Made by a program: the position numbers and the translations under genes
Part shown: piece by piece, positions 37,206 through 47,371 of the stretch
Layout of the letters: every line of letters begins with the position of its first letter
How positions within the stretch are numbered: the stretch's first letter is position 1
Assembly: GCA_902588975.1 (NCBI GenBank)
Contig: CACIRJ010000002.1
Coordinates: 79,083 to 143,082, forward strand
Direction: 5' to 3'
Origin: an uncultured Pelagibacteraceae bacterium
GTDB lineage: Bacteria > Pseudomonadota > Alphaproteobacteria > Pelagibacterales > Pelagibacteraceae
Length of the DNA stretch: 64,000 nucleotides
Notes under the pieces: generated by a model
Database searches by the model: none
The model's input: the letters and a program-made list of their open reading frames with translations, nothing else
Told to the model about the DNA's origin: nothing

Positions 37206-38059
37206 TTATGAATTATTTCATCCTCAACAGTGTTAGACAAAACTCCAATATTTGAGATTTCAACTTCAACATTGTCTCCAGGTTTCATATATACAGGTGG
37301 ATTTCTTTTTGATCCTACTCCACCGGGAGTTCCTGTTACTAAAACATCTCCTGCTCGCCAAGACATAGCTTTAGATACGTAAGAAATTAAAATTGGCAAA
37401 TCGAAAATTAATTGACTTAATTTAGCATTTTGCATCACTTCACCATTAAGCCTCGTCTCTATTGTTAAACTTTTATAATCTGGAATATCTTCTGCTAAAA
37501 CCATATGAGGACCAAAACTTCCTGTATTTTCAAAATTTTTTCCCATACCGAATTGTCTAGTATGTCTTTGCCACTCTCTAATTGTTGCCTCGTTATAACA
37601 TGAAAAACCAACAATGTGTTTTAAAGCATTCTCTGGTTTGATATGTTTGCCACCTTCATCCATAATAACTGCCATTTCACCTTCAAAGTCTAAACTTTTG
37701 GATACAGATGGTCTTTGGATTGCCTGCATATGAGCTGTTTGACTCTCTGGAAATCTGTGAAATATAACTGGGTTTTCTTCAACAGTACGATTGGTTTCTT
37801 TTGCATGTTCAATGTAATTCAAACCTACACATATAATTTTACCTGGATTAGGAATCAGGGGTAAGTATTCAATTTCCTCAGTTTTTATAGAACCGGGATT
37901 GCTTACTACATATTCTTTTGCTTCTTTGATTTTTTTAATCTTTATTAATTCTTTTAAATTTGAAGCTCCACCTATCTTTCCAGTTAGATCGGTGATGAGA
38001 TTATTTTCAATTATTCCAAACTTTTCAACATTATCGTGTTTGTAAGAGACAAATTTCAT
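37202..38059 (-). CDS. fumarylacetoacetate hydrolase-family protein
   Basis: ICVGLNYIEHAKETN, DFEGEMAVIM, GKNFENTGSFGPHMV, DVLVTGTPGGVGSKRNPP. Confidence 0.94.
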   Translation of the reverse strand: MKFVSYKHDNVEKFGIIENNLITDLTGKIGGASNLKELIKIKKIKEAKEYVVSNPGSIKTEEIEYLPLIPNPGKIICVGLNYIEHAKETNRTVEENPVIFHRFPESQTAHMQAIQRPSVSKSLDFEGEMAVIMDEGGKHIKPENALKHIVGFSCYNEATIREWQRHTRQFGMGKNFENTGSFGPHMVLAEDIPDYKSLTIETRLNGEVMQNAKLSQLIFDLPILISYVSKAMSWRAGDVLVTGTPGGVGSKRNPPVYMKPGDNVEVEISNIGVLSNTVEDEIIHK

Positions 38060-38083
38060 ATCTATTATGAAATTTTATTAATA

Positions 38084-39868
38084 TCAACTAACAAGAGACT
38101 TTTGAGGTCTCATATCACTCTTGCTTATACCAGCTACTTTAACTGGTTTTTTCATAGCATCTCTTCTGAATGGCTCACCTAATTCTTGATTTAGAATTAT
38201 TTCTATAAATGTAGTAATGCCCTTTTTCTGATCTTCACATGATTGTTTAATAGCTTTAGTGGTTTCTTCCATTGTATTTGCAATAACACCTTTTAAACCA
38301 CATGCATTAGCAACTTTTGCATAACTTAACTCTGGATCTAACTCTGTTCCAACAAAATTATCATCGAACCATAAAATTGAATTTCTTTTTTCAGCACCCC
38401 ATTGATAATTTCTAAAAATTACCATCGTTATTGCCGGCCACTCTTCTCTTGCACACGAACTCATTTCATTCATACTTATTCCAAATGCTCCATCACCAGC
38501 AAAACCTATAACTGGAGTTTCTGGGCATCCAATTTTTGCTCCAAGAATAGATGGAAATCCATAACCACATGGTCCAAATAAACCTGGTGCCAAATATTTT
38601 CTTGGTTTTTCAAATGTTGGGTAAGCGTTACCAATTGCACAATTATTTCCAATATCACTTGAAATTATAACATCTTCTGGCATCCCAGCTTGAATAGCTC
38701 TCCATGCTTGTCTTGGAGACATTCTGTCTTTATCTCTTTCTCTTGCTTCTTTATTCCAAACAGTTCCCGGATCATCATCCTCATGATCTAAACTTGTAAG
38801 AGTTTGCAACCATGCAGATTTTGTTTGATGAATAAGATTTTTTCTATCTTCTCTACCATTATCTCCGGCATTTGATGAAAGTTTTTCTAATATTTGTTGA
38901 GCTACCATTTTAGCATCACCACAAATGCCAACTGTAACTTTTTTAGTTAAACCAATACGATCAGGGTTCATATCTACTTGAATAATTGTTGCATCTTTTG
39001 GCCAGTAATCAATTCCATACCCTGGTAAAGTTGAAAATGGATTTAATCTTGTTCCTAATGCTAAAACCACGTCAGCTTTTGAAATTAACTCCATTGCAGC
39101 TTTAGATCCGTTGTAACCTAATGGGCCAACAGCTAATGGATGGCTTCCTGGAAAGCTATCGTTATGTTGATATCCATTACATACAGGTGCATCAAGCTTT
39201 TCTGCTAATTTTTTACAATCATCAATGGCATCACCTATAACAACTCCTGCCCCAGATAAAATTACTGGGAATTTTGCTTCCGATAATAGTTTCGCAGCTC
39301 TATCAACAGCATCTTTTCCGCCACCTTGTCTTTCAAATCTAACAATTGGAGGTAATTCTATATCTATCACTTGTGTCCAAAAATCTCTTGGTACATTTAT
39401 TTGTGCAGGCGCTGACCCTCTAAAAGCTTTTTCTATTACTCTGTTTAAAACTTCTGCCATTCTTGATGGATCTCTAACTTCTTCTTGATAACAGACCATG
39501 TCTTTAAATAAATTCATTTGCTCTACTTCTTGAAAACCACCTTGGCCCATAGTTTTGTTTGCAGCTTGTGGTGTAACTAATAGTAACGGAGTATGATTCC
39601 AGTAAGCAGTTTTTATTGGTGTAACAAGTCCTGTAATACCTGGACCATTTTGAGCAATCACCATTGACATTTTTCCTGTTGCTCTCGTGTAACCATCAGC
39701 AATCAATCCACCATTTGTTTCATGAGCAACATCCCAAAAAGTTATTCCTGCTTCTGGGAAAAGATCAGAAATAGGCATGAATGCAGAACCAATAATACCA
39801 AACGAATGTTCGATACCATGCATTTGTAAAACTTTTACAAAAGCTTCTTCGGTTGTCATTTTAGCCAT
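38084..39868 (-). CDS. xsc: sulfoacetaldehyde acetyltransferase
   Basis: Near-diagnostic N-terminus MTTEEAFVKVLQMHGIEHSFGIIGSAFMPISDLFPEAGITFWDVAHE...TPQAANKTMGQGGFQEVEQMNLFKDMVCYQEEVRDPSRMAEVLNRV. Confidence 0.93.
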   Translation of the reverse strand: MAKMTTEEAFVKVLQMHGIEHSFGIIGSAFMPISDLFPEAGITFWDVAHETNGGLIADGYTRATGKMSMVIAQNGPGITGLVTPIKTAYWNHTPLLLVTPQAANKTMGQGGFQEVEQMNLFKDMVCYQEEVRDPSRMAEVLNRVIEKAFRGSAPAQINVPRDFWTQVIDIELPPIVRFERQGGGKDAVDRAAKLLSEAKFPVILSGAGVVIGDAIDDCKKLAEKLDAPVCNGYQHNDSFPGSHPLAVGPLGYNGSKAAMELISKADVVLALGTRLNPFSTLPGYGIDYWPKDATIIQVDMNPDRIGLTKKVTVGICGDAKMVAQQILEKLSSNAGDNGREDRKNLIHQTKSAWLQTLTSLDHEDDDPGTVWNKEARERDKDRMSPRQAWRAIQAGMPEDVIISSDIGNNCAIGNAYPTFEKPRKYLAPGLFGPCGYGFPSILGAKIGCPETPVIGFAGDGAFGISMNEMSSCAREEWPAITMVIFRNYQWGAEKRNSILWFDDNFVGTELDPELSYAKVANACGLKGVIANTMEETTKAIKQSCEDQKKGITTFIEIILNQELGEPFRRDAMKKPVKVAGISKSDMRPQKSLVS

Positions 39869-39908
39869 ATCAAATCCTTCTTAATTCTATTTTTTAATTG
39901 TCAAAGTG

Positions 39909-39930
39909 CCCAATTCATATATAAATTGGG
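39909..39930. promoter_or_regulatory. candidate operator: CCCAATT-catatata-AATTGGG in the xsc/suyA divergent promoter region
   Basis: Perfect 7-bp inverted repeat, 8-nt spacer, between divergent genes. Confidence 0.45.
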
Positions 39931-39958
39931 TCGAATTTCAAACAAAGAAATCGTCACA

Positions 39959-40246
39959 ATGGCTGGCACAGATATTATAATCCACGATGAAAAAGACAAT
40001 GTAGGGGTTGTAGTTATTGAAAAAATTACTCCAAAACAAGACTGTGATTGCTGGATTATGGAAAATGATAAATCAGTAAAAATTCAATCGATGGATGAAA
40101 TACCTTTGGGTCATAAAATTGCTATGACTGATCTTAACGAGGGAGATACAATATTAAAGTACGGGCATGATATTGGCAAAGTCGTAAAATCAATTAAAAA
40201 AGGTGAGCATGTGCATGTTCACAACGTAAAAACTAAAAAGTGGTAA
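39959..40246 (+). CDS. suyA: (2R)-sulfolactate sulfo-lyase subunit alpha (UxaA N-terminal / SAF-domain family)
   Basis: SAF-like domain ([10 protein letters not shown]...[26 protein letters not shown]...HVHVHNV), adjacent to suyB and xsc; start at ATG 39959. Confidence 0.8.
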   Translation: MAGTDIIIHDEKDNVGVVVIEKITPKQDCDCWIMENDKSVKIQSMDEIPLGHKIAMTDLNEGDTILKYGHDIGKVVKSIKKGEHVHVHNVKTKKW

Positions 40247-40247
40247 A

Positions 40248-41414
40248 ATGGAAATTCCAAAAACATTTTTAGGATATAAAAGAGAAGATGGAAGAACAGG
40301 AACAAGAAATCATGTAATAATTCTACCTGTTGATGATATTTCAAATGCTTGTGCTGAAGCTGTAGCTAATAATATTAAAGGTACGATTGCACTTCCACAC
40401 TCTTATGGAAGATTACAATTTGGAGCAGACTTAGAGCTTCATTTTAGAACAATGATTGGAACAGGAAAAAATCCAAATGTTGCAGCAGTTATAGTAATAG
40501 GTATTGAGCCTAAATGGACAAAAAGAATTGTTGATGCAATTGCAACCACTGGAAAACCAGTTGAAGGATTTAGTATAGAAGGTGTAGGAGATATAGACAC
40601 TATAGCAAGAGTTTCAAAGAAAGCTCAAGAATTTTCAATTTGGGCATCTGAGAAACAAAGAGAAGAGCGTCCTATAAGTGATTTATGGATATCAGTTAAA
40701 TGTGGAGAGTCTGACACAACATCAGGATTAGCATCAAATCCGACAGTTGGAAATTTAATGGATAAATTAGAGCCCTTGGGTGTTCATTTATGTTTTGGTG
40801 AAACATCTGAGCTAACGGGAGCTGAAACTGTGTGTGAAAAAAGAGGAAAAACACCTGAGGCTCAAGAGAAGTTTAGAAAAACTTGGAGTTCGTATAATGA
40901 TTTTATCTTAAAAGAAGCAACTGACGATCTTTCTGAAAGTCAACCAACAGCTGGAAATATAGCAGGTGGACTTACTACAATCGAAGAAAAAGCATTTGGA
41001 AACTTTCAAAAAATTGGGGGATGCAAATTTATTGATGTACTAGAACCAGCAGAAGAACCAACTAAAGGTCCAGGCTTATACTTTATGGATACCTCATCAG
41101 CTGCTGCTGAATGTGTTACTTTACAAGCTGCAGGAGGATTCAATCTTCACCTATTTCCAACTGGACAAGGAAATATAATTGGAAACCCAATTGAGCCAGT
41201 AGTAAAACTAACTGCTAATCCTTTAACTGCTAGAACTATGAGTGAGCATATTGATGTTGATGTTTCTAAAATCTTATCAAGAGAAATGAATTTAGATGAA
41301 GCTGGTGATGAATTAATCAAAGCTACAATAAGAGTTGCAAACGGAAGATTAACTTGTGCTGAAGCATTAGGTCATAGAGAATTTGTGATGACTAAATTAT
41401 ACAGAAGTGCTTAA
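40248..41414 (+). CDS. suyB: (2R)-sulfolactate sulfo-lyase subunit beta (UxaA C-terminal family)
   Basis: [77 protein letters not shown]; 388 aa; xsc neighbour. Confidence 0.83.
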   Translation: MEIPKTFLGYKREDGRTGTRNHVIILPVDDISNACAEAVANNIKGTIALPHSYGRLQFGADLELHFRTMIGTGKNPNVAAVIVIGIEPKWTKRIVDAIATTGKPVEGFSIEGVGDIDTIARVSKKAQEFSIWASEKQREERPISDLWISVKCGESDTTSGLASNPTVGNLMDKLEPLGVHLCFGETSELTGAETVCEKRGKTPEAQEKFRKTWSSYNDFILKEATDDLSESQPTAGNIAGGLTTIEEKAFGNFQKIGGCKFIDVLEPAEEPTKGPGLYFMDTSSAAAECVTLQAAGGFNLHLFPTGQGNIIGNPIEPVVKLTANPLTARTMSEHIDVDVSKILSREMNLDEAGDELIKATIRVANGRLTCAEALGHREFVMTKLYRSA

Positions 41415-42496
41415 GCTTTAAGCTTAGCTTCTCTTGCTTTGTTCCACTTAGAAATATAATTTCTTAAAATTGCAGCTCCAATACCAAGAACTACTGCTAA
41501 TACAACTGATGTAAGTCCATAAAAAACTGGAAGGTCTTTCGAATAATCTAAAATAAACTGTGCAATGTTACCAAGGTTTTTAGTTCCATTTGCTACTGTT
41601 TCAACAATTACGTCTTCTTTAATAAAAGTGTCATAAGCAATTGCAATTCCAACTAATAATAAAAGTACTGCTAAGATTGTTTTAAATTCTGAGCTATCAA
41701 CTTTTTCACCAATTTTTTGACCAAACTGAACGCCAATAATTGAGCCAAGTATAAGTACAAAAACTAAAACAAGATCAATTGTGCCGTAATTAAAAGCATG
41801 AAGAACTGTTACGATTGCACTTACAAATATTGTAACAAACAAAGATGTGCCAGGAATTAGTTTTGTTGGCATTCCAATAATATAAATCATTGCAGGAACC
41901 AATATAAATGCACCACCCACTCCCATAATTGCTGCAATATATCCAACAATTAAACCAATAATAATTGGAGTAAATGCACTTTCATAAACTTTTGATTTTT
42001 TAAAACGCATTCGAAAAGGTAGCCCATGTATCCAATAATGAGTATGTAATTTTTTTCTAACAACAATTTTTTTTCTAGCCTTATCAATTTCTGATACTCC
42101 TTGAATAAGCATTAAAGTTCCAAGTATAGCTAAGATATACATGTAGGCTAAAGAGATAACGATGTTTATTTTTCCAATATCCTGAAAATAAGAAAAAGTT
42201 AAGATCCCTAGTAAGGTTCCAATGGTTCCTCCAACCACAATCATCAATCCCATTTTATAATCTAATGTTCCTTTTAAGTAATGGGTGGTTGAACCAGATA
42301 CAGATGTACCTAAAATATTGCTTGCTTCATTTGGGACTGCATAAGCTGGTGGAATACCTAAAAAAATTAAAAATGGTGTCATTAAAAATCCCCCACCTAC
42401 ACCAAATAATCCTGAAAGAATACCAACTGCTAAACTTAAACCAAATATAAAGAGTATGTTAATCTCGACTTGAGCAATTGGAAGAAAATATTCCAT
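41411..42496 (-). CDS. TauE/SafE-family (sulfite exporter-like) membrane protein
   Basis: [44 protein letters not shown] duplicated motif ([21 protein letters not shown]). Confidence 0.9.
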   Translation of the reverse strand: MEYFLPIAQVEINILFIFGLSLAVGILSGLFGVGGGFLMTPFLIFLGIPPAYAVPNEASNILGTSVSGSTTHYLKGTLDYKMGLMIVVGGTIGTLLGILTFSYFQDIGKINIVISLAYMYILAILGTLMLIQGVSEIDKARKKIVVRKKLHTHYWIHGLPFRMRFKKSKVYESAFTPIIIGLIVGYIAAIMGVGGAFILVPAMIYIIGMPTKLIPGTSLFVTIFVSAIVTVLHAFNYGTIDLVLVFVLILGSIIGVQFGQKIGEKVDSSEFKTILAVLLLLVGIAIAYDTFIKEDVIVETVANGTKNLGNIAQFILDYSKDLPVFYGLTSVVLAVVLGIGAAILRNYISKWNKAREAKLKA

Positions 42497-42547
42497 ATAA
42501 TCTAACTATTCCTCTCATAATCTAAAGTCAATGATTATAAGAATAAA

Positions 42548-42694
42548 TTAAATAAAATTTTGAAATGTTCCTAGTATTATAATTGCCCAAGTAAAAAATA
42601 TAAAAAGATATAGAAAAGATTTAATTATTTTTGAAAACTGATTTGAAACTAATAAAGGGATTTTCTTAATATTTTGATTAAAAGCTTGAAGCAT
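42548..42694 (-). CDS. small single-TM protein (MLQAFNQNIKKIPLLVSNQFSKIIKSFLYLFIFFTWAIIILGTFQNFI), 48 aa, not in ORF track
   Basis: Read directly from minus strand in the gap between aprA-downstream ORF and tauE-like gene. Confidence 0.5.
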   Translation of the reverse strand: MLQAFNQNIKKIPLLVSNQFSKIIKSFLYLFIFFTWAIIILGTFQNFI

Positions 42695-42745
42695 ACCCGC
42701 GAAATACCACAAGTTTTATTAAATGCAAATAATATTTAGTTAAAT

Positions 42746-43096
42746 TTAAAAAATAGTTGCCCCGAAGACTTTGACCTCATCTCCCTCTTCTCCAAGGACG
42801 AGTCGACCTAAAAAGTCTCCAGGTATCTCTGTACTGTTTTGTTTATAGATAACAGTTACGTACAAGCCTCTTCTCAAACAGCCTATAGCCTTGCACCCTT
42901 CTTTAAGGCTTGAGATTAGCTTATTGCTTGCCCATTGCTTGCCAAGCTCTACTTCGTTGGCCCCATAAAGCATTTGAGATGATAAATCCCTTGTAAAACC
43001 ACCATAGTCTTTCATGTTGGAACATCTAACCATGTTATCCCATATAGGATCAGCAATTTTAATGATTTCTTCGTCTGATTTTTCGACAATACTCAT
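42746..43096 (-). CDS. hypothetical protein co-directional with and 9 nt downstream of aprA
   Basis: 116-aa intact ORF in operon-like position; no family firmly recognised. Confidence 0.75.
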   Translation of the reverse strand: MSIVEKSDEEIIKIADPIWDNMVRCSNMKDYGGFTRDLSSQMLYGANEVELGKQWASNKLISSLKEGCKAIGCLRRGLYVTVIYKQNSTEIPGDFLGRLVLGEEGDEVKVFGATIF

Positions 43097-43105
43097 CTAA
43101 AATGG

Positions 43106-44965
43106 TTAGGAAGCTTGCTTCTTCTCTTTATCATCAACGATATGATAAACAGGCTTTTTCTCCATTTCAAATTTTCCAGTTTCAGGATCTCTTCTAGAAA
43201 CAGTTAAACAATGCCAGTTTTCATCATCAAGTTTCATATGATCACCTCTATAATAATAGCCTGGCCAACGCGTTTCTTCTCTAAATAACGTATGATGAGC
43301 AACACATTCTGATGTTACAGCTCTATGTTTAAGTTCCCATGCTCTCATCAATTGGTGATAATCTTCAGCTCCTACATGATCTAAGTCTTCTTGAAGTAAT
43401 TGTAGCTGTTCTAAGCCTTTTTTAAGTAGATTATCATTTGTCATGTAATTATTTGTTAATCCACCACAATATTCATCCATAATTTTTTGTAGTCTTTGTA
43501 GCCCTTGTATTGGTAAAATATAGCTAGGAGAAACTGTTCCTCCGGTAATTTCATTTCTTCCCACTGTATAGTTCTCAATTGGCTTAAATATTTCTTCTTT
43601 AAGCTTCTCTAATTGTGCATCAGAAACTTCGATATCATCAGCTTTTTTATCTTGAATATATTTAACAGCAGCTTTAGACGCTAACCTACCTTCTGTGAAT
43701 GAACCAGATGAAAACTTATGAGCACTTCCACCAACTGCATCTCCTGCTCCAAATAATCCATCGATAGTCATCATTCTATTGTATCCCCAGAAATATTCAT
43801 CAGGTGCTATATCTTCTGGTCCACTAACCCATGCTCCTGAACATGTAGCATGGGATCCCATTACATATGGCTCCGAGGTTGTTAATTCAGGATTTGTATA
43901 TTTTGGATCAATATTTTGAGACGCCCAAACTACTGCTTGTCCAACTGTCATTCCTAAGAAATTTTCCCATCCAACCGTTTCTAAGTGTGGATCTTGGAAA
44001 GCTTCTTTTGTGACCATATGGATTGGTCCACCGCCTGCAGCTGTTTCTTGAATAAATGCGTGATTTCTCAAACAAGTTGGTGTTGGATGATGGTCTATAT
44101 ATTCTCCTACTAATTCTTTAGTAGCTTCATACCATTTCTTTTCATAGTTTTCGCCATTAGCGTTTTGAGTATATGTTTTTAAATGAAGGAAATATGCTCC
44201 AACTGGACCATAACCATCTTTAAATCTACAAAGTACAATTCTATTTTCCATTTGAGTCATTTTTGCACCTGCTTGAATAGGTAATGCATAAGCAGATCCA
44301 TTACTCCAAGGTGCATACCATGTTCTACCCATACCTTCACCAACTGCTCTTGGTTTAAATATGTGAGATGCTCCTCCAGCAGAAACAACTACTGTTCTAG
44401 ATTTAAATACATGAAAATTTCCAGTTCTAACATTAAAGCCAACTGCACCAGCTATTCGATTTGGATTTTTTTCATCTTTTAAAAGATGAGTAATCATTAT
44501 TCTGTTATAAATTTTATCAGCAGATTTTTTTGCAGCTTCAGCTACAATTGGTTTGTAACTTTCGCCGTGTATCATAATTTGCCACTTACCTTCTCTTTGA
44601 TATCTTCCAGTTTCTTTATTTTTCATCATTGGAAGACCCCATTCATCAAACATATGAACAGTTGAGTCTACGTGACGTGCCATGTCATAACCTAAATCTT
44701 CTCTAACAAGACCCATCAAATCATTTCTAGCGTACCTTACATGATCCTCTGGCATATTCTCACCCCACTGCATTCCCATATAACAGTTAATAGCGTAAAG
44801 ACCTTGTGCAACGGCACCACTTCTATCTATGTTTGCTTTTTCAACACAGATTATTTTCAAATCTCTTCCCCAGTGTCTTGCCTCAAAGGTAGCACCTGTT
44901 CCAGCCATACCTCCACCGACAACTAGTACATCACATTCTTCAATGATTGTTTTGTGCTTAGCCAT
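43106..44965 (-). CDS. aprA: adenylylsulfate reductase subunit alpha
   Basis: CDVLVVGGGMAGTGATFEARHWG, SGAVAQGLYAINCYMGMQWGENMPEDHVRYARNDLMGLVREDL, GAGDAVGGSAHKFSSGSFTEGRLASKAAVKYI. Confidence 0.96.
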   Translation of the reverse strand: MAKHKTIIEECDVLVVGGGMAGTGATFEARHWGRDLKIICVEKANIDRSGAVAQGLYAINCYMGMQWGENMPEDHVRYARNDLMGLVREDLGYDMARHVDSTVHMFDEWGLPMMKNKETGRYQREGKWQIMIHGESYKPIVAEAAKKSADKIYNRIMITHLLKDEKNPNRIAGAVGFNVRTGNFHVFKSRTVVVSAGGASHIFKPRAVGEGMGRTWYAPWSNGSAYALPIQAGAKMTQMENRIVLCRFKDGYGPVGAYFLHLKTYTQNANGENYEKKWYEATKELVGEYIDHHPTPTCLRNHAFIQETAAGGGPIHMVTKEAFQDPHLETVGWENFLGMTVGQAVVWASQNIDPKYTNPELTTSEPYVMGSHATCSGAWVSGPEDIAPDEYFWGYNRMMTIDGLFGAGDAVGGSAHKFSSGSFTEGRLASKAAVKYIQDKKADDIEVSDAQLEKLKEEIFKPIENYTVGRNEITGGTVSPSYILPIQGLQRLQKIMDEYCGGLTNNYMTNDNLLKKGLEQLQLLQEDLDHVGAEDYHQLMRAWELKHRAVTSECVAHHTLFREETRWPGYYYRGDHMKLDDENWHCLTVSRRDPETGKFEMEKKPVYHIVDDKEKKQAS

Positions 44966-45435
44966 TAATAATAAACGCCTTGCTTAAATGAATTCTTGTC
45001 TAAAGTTGGTAAATCTTTTTCAGTATTTAAACCATGTGGCTCATTATATAAAATTTGTGAATTAATCTCTCCTTGATTGGGAGTATCAGCTTCAGCTAAT
45101 TTTGGTATAAATTTTCCCCAAGGTTTTGTTGTTATTGGTGATACAAAATTCTTCTCTGTACCGTTTCTAAATTTAATTCTCCAAGAGATAGTTCCTTTTT
45201 CTTCTTCTCTTCTAACTCTAACACTATGACCCATTGGAGCAAAGTCAGCATATCCTCTTACATCAATTGCATGATTAGGACATGCCTTAACGCATGAATA
45301 ACATTCCCAACAAAAATTTGGTTCTATATTTTTTGCTCTTCTAATAGTTTCGTCTATGTGCATGATATCCGATGGACATATATCTACACAGTGACCACAA
45401 CCATCACATCTCGTCATGTATACAAAAGTTGACAT
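44965..45435 (-). CDS. aprB: adenylylsulfate reductase subunit beta (2x[4Fe-4S])
   Basis: CDGCGHCVDICPSDIMHID...CWECYSCVKACPNHAIDVRGYADFAPMGHSVRVRREEEKGTISW. Confidence 0.96.
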   Translation of the reverse strand: MSTFVYMTRCDGCGHCVDICPSDIMHIDETIRRAKNIEPNFCWECYSCVKACPNHAIDVRGYADFAPMGHSVRVRREEEKGTISWRIKFRNGTEKNFVSPITTKPWGKFIPKLAEADTPNQGEINSQILYNEPHGLNTEKDLPTLDKNSFKQGVYY

Positions 45436-45474
45436 ATCTACTTATTACCTTTCTTTAAAATTTTATCAATCATA

Positions 45475-46269
45475 TTAATAGTGCTTTGGTGCCTCACGTT
45501 TAATTCCAAGTCCAAATTGCTCCGGAGCATCTGCAGGTGGAGGTAAATTATCTCTAGATCCATCTGCTTCTGCTAAATTTTTTTGGATTGCAGCACCTGG
45601 TTTGTAAAACATGTGTGCAAATTTAGACCAGTAAACTCCTCCAAATAAAACTATGTTAGCAACTGCAAACAAAATTAAAAATAAAATACTTAAACTAGTA
45701 GATCCTGAATATTGGAAATACGACCAAGCTAAACCAAACGTAGAAGATAATACTAAAGCTAAAACAAATAAATCTGCTTTTATGATTCTAAAAACTGAGT
45801 GAGCTTCAGCAGATACATCTACTCTTAAAAAAAACCAAAACCAATAAGCTCCAAGGCAAGTTAAAATTGCACCAGCGTGCCAAATGACTGGCCAAATAGT
45901 TGGGGTCACAGCATTAGGAGAAGAATATCCAAATATCATAACGCCTGAACCAATCCAAAATAATATTGTTCCATACATTCCTAATACATGTGCAAATCTT
46001 CTTTTACCCAAACCTAATTCAGATGTAGTTCCAATATCGTGTACTACTGTTTTAGAAATTATCGCTGTTTTCTCTCCAAGACTTAATTCTCTACTTGCTG
46101 CTTTTTTTGCTTTTTTAGCATTATTAAAAAAATATTTTACATTCTTCTTATGAATAATATCCATCAGTGTTCCAATCACTACCAATGCTAACATCAACAA
46201 AACAAATGCTTGCAAAGCAATTGAAGGAACTGTTGAGGAAAGGACAGCAAATGGATTTGTTGTGAACAT
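45475..46269 (-). CDS. aprM: adenylylsulfate reductase membrane anchor, AprM-type
   Basis: Polytopic, HVLGMYGTILFWIGSGVMIFGY and position directly upstream of aprBA. Confidence 0.85.
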   Translation of the reverse strand: MFTTNPFAVLSSTVPSIALQAFVLLMLALVVIGTLMDIIHKKNVKYFFNNAKKAKKAASRELSLGEKTAIISKTVVHDIGTTSELGLGKRRFAHVLGMYGTILFWIGSGVMIFGYSSPNAVTPTIWPVIWHAGAILTCLGAYWFWFFLRVDVSAEAHSVFRIIKADLFVLALVLSSTFGLAWSYFQYSGSTSLSILFLILFAVANIVLFGGVYWSKFAHMFYKPGAAIQKNLAEADGSRDNLPPPADAPEQFGLGIKREAPKHY

Positions 46270-46375
46270 ATTATTATCTCCGCTAAATATAATACTAATC
46301 TAAGCTCATAATCTATAAAAAATATTAGTTCAACTGACTAATAATCTCATCTGAAGAAAAAAATGTTAATAAAGT

Positions 46376-47371
46376 TTACTTTTTTCTAACATAATGCTGT
46401 TTAGAAGCGATTACTCCTCTCACACCACCTTGAGGATTTTTTACATCACCTTTTCTTCTTGGAATCAAATGAATGTGACAATGCATTATGGTTTGGCCAG
46501 CAATTTTTCCTGCGTTCATTCCAATGTTGAAACCTAAAACCTTTTTGTCTTTTTTTAATATAATTTCCCTCATTTTCTTTATTAAATCATTGCATGAGTT
46601 CACTTCTGCTTGGAATAAACCAAAATAATCTTTAACGTGTCTTTTTGGAATTATTAAAGTATGAAACTTGCTAACTGGATAACTGTCAAAAGTTGCATAA
46701 GCTAATTCATTTTCAATAAACTTACCCTTAACTTTATTTTTACAAAATAGACATCCTGAAACTCTTTCGTTAAAACTATCTCTTACTTTTCTAAAATCAG
46801 TTTTACTTTTATTTTTCTTCATTGAATTGCAGCTAAAACATAAAGCTTGAAAATTACTTAATTCATCTTTTCCACCTAAAGACTTTGGCAAAATATGATC
46901 TACCTCTAATGCTTTTATTTCATTAGAAATTCCACAGGACTCACATCTTGTTTTTGCTCTTTCTAATACTTGCCATCTGATTGAACCTGGTATTTTACCT
47001 GAAGACTTAGAACGGTGTTCAAATGTTTTTTTTCCTCTTTTTTTCAAAAAGCTATCAATTTTCTCTTCACATAGTTTTATTATTTCTTGCTTTTGTTCAT
47101 TCGAAAAAAAATTATATTCTTTTAAAAAATACAAATCTTTGTTCTTTAAAATAATATCTAAATTTTTTGTTAAAACTTTTCCTGGCATTATTTTAACGAT
47201 ATCTTGATAATACTTAATTGCCCAAGGATCATAGTTTAAAAATTCCTTAGCAATATTTTTTGAATTATTTTTTCCATTATTTTTGATTAAAGATTTAATC
47301 ATTACTGGCTGATATATATGAGACATTCTCATTTTATTCTTAATATAATTTTTTAGTAACTTAAAAGACAT
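46376..47371 (-). CDS. HNH endonuclease-like domain fused to a C-terminal HIT domain
   Basis: CESCGISNEIKALEVDHILPKSLGGKDELSNFQALCFSCNSMK (HNH) and GCLFCKNK...FHTLIIPKRHVKDYFGL...GQTIMHCHIHLIPRRKGD (HIT HxHxH). Confidence 0.9.
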   Translation of the reverse strand: MSFKLLKNYIKNKMRMSHIYQPVMIKSLIKNNGKNNSKNIAKEFLNYDPWAIKYYQDIVKIMPGKVLTKNLDIILKNKDLYFLKEYNFFSNEQKQEIIKLCEEKIDSFLKKRGKKTFEHRSKSSGKIPGSIRWQVLERAKTRCESCGISNEIKALEVDHILPKSLGGKDELSNFQALCFSCNSMKKNKSKTDFRKVRDSFNERVSGCLFCKNKVKGKFIENELAYATFDSYPVSKFHTLIIPKRHVKDYFGLFQAEVNSCNDLIKKMREIILKKDKKVLGFNIGMNAGKIAGQTIMHCHIHLIPRRKGDVKNPQGGVRGVIASKQHYVRKK

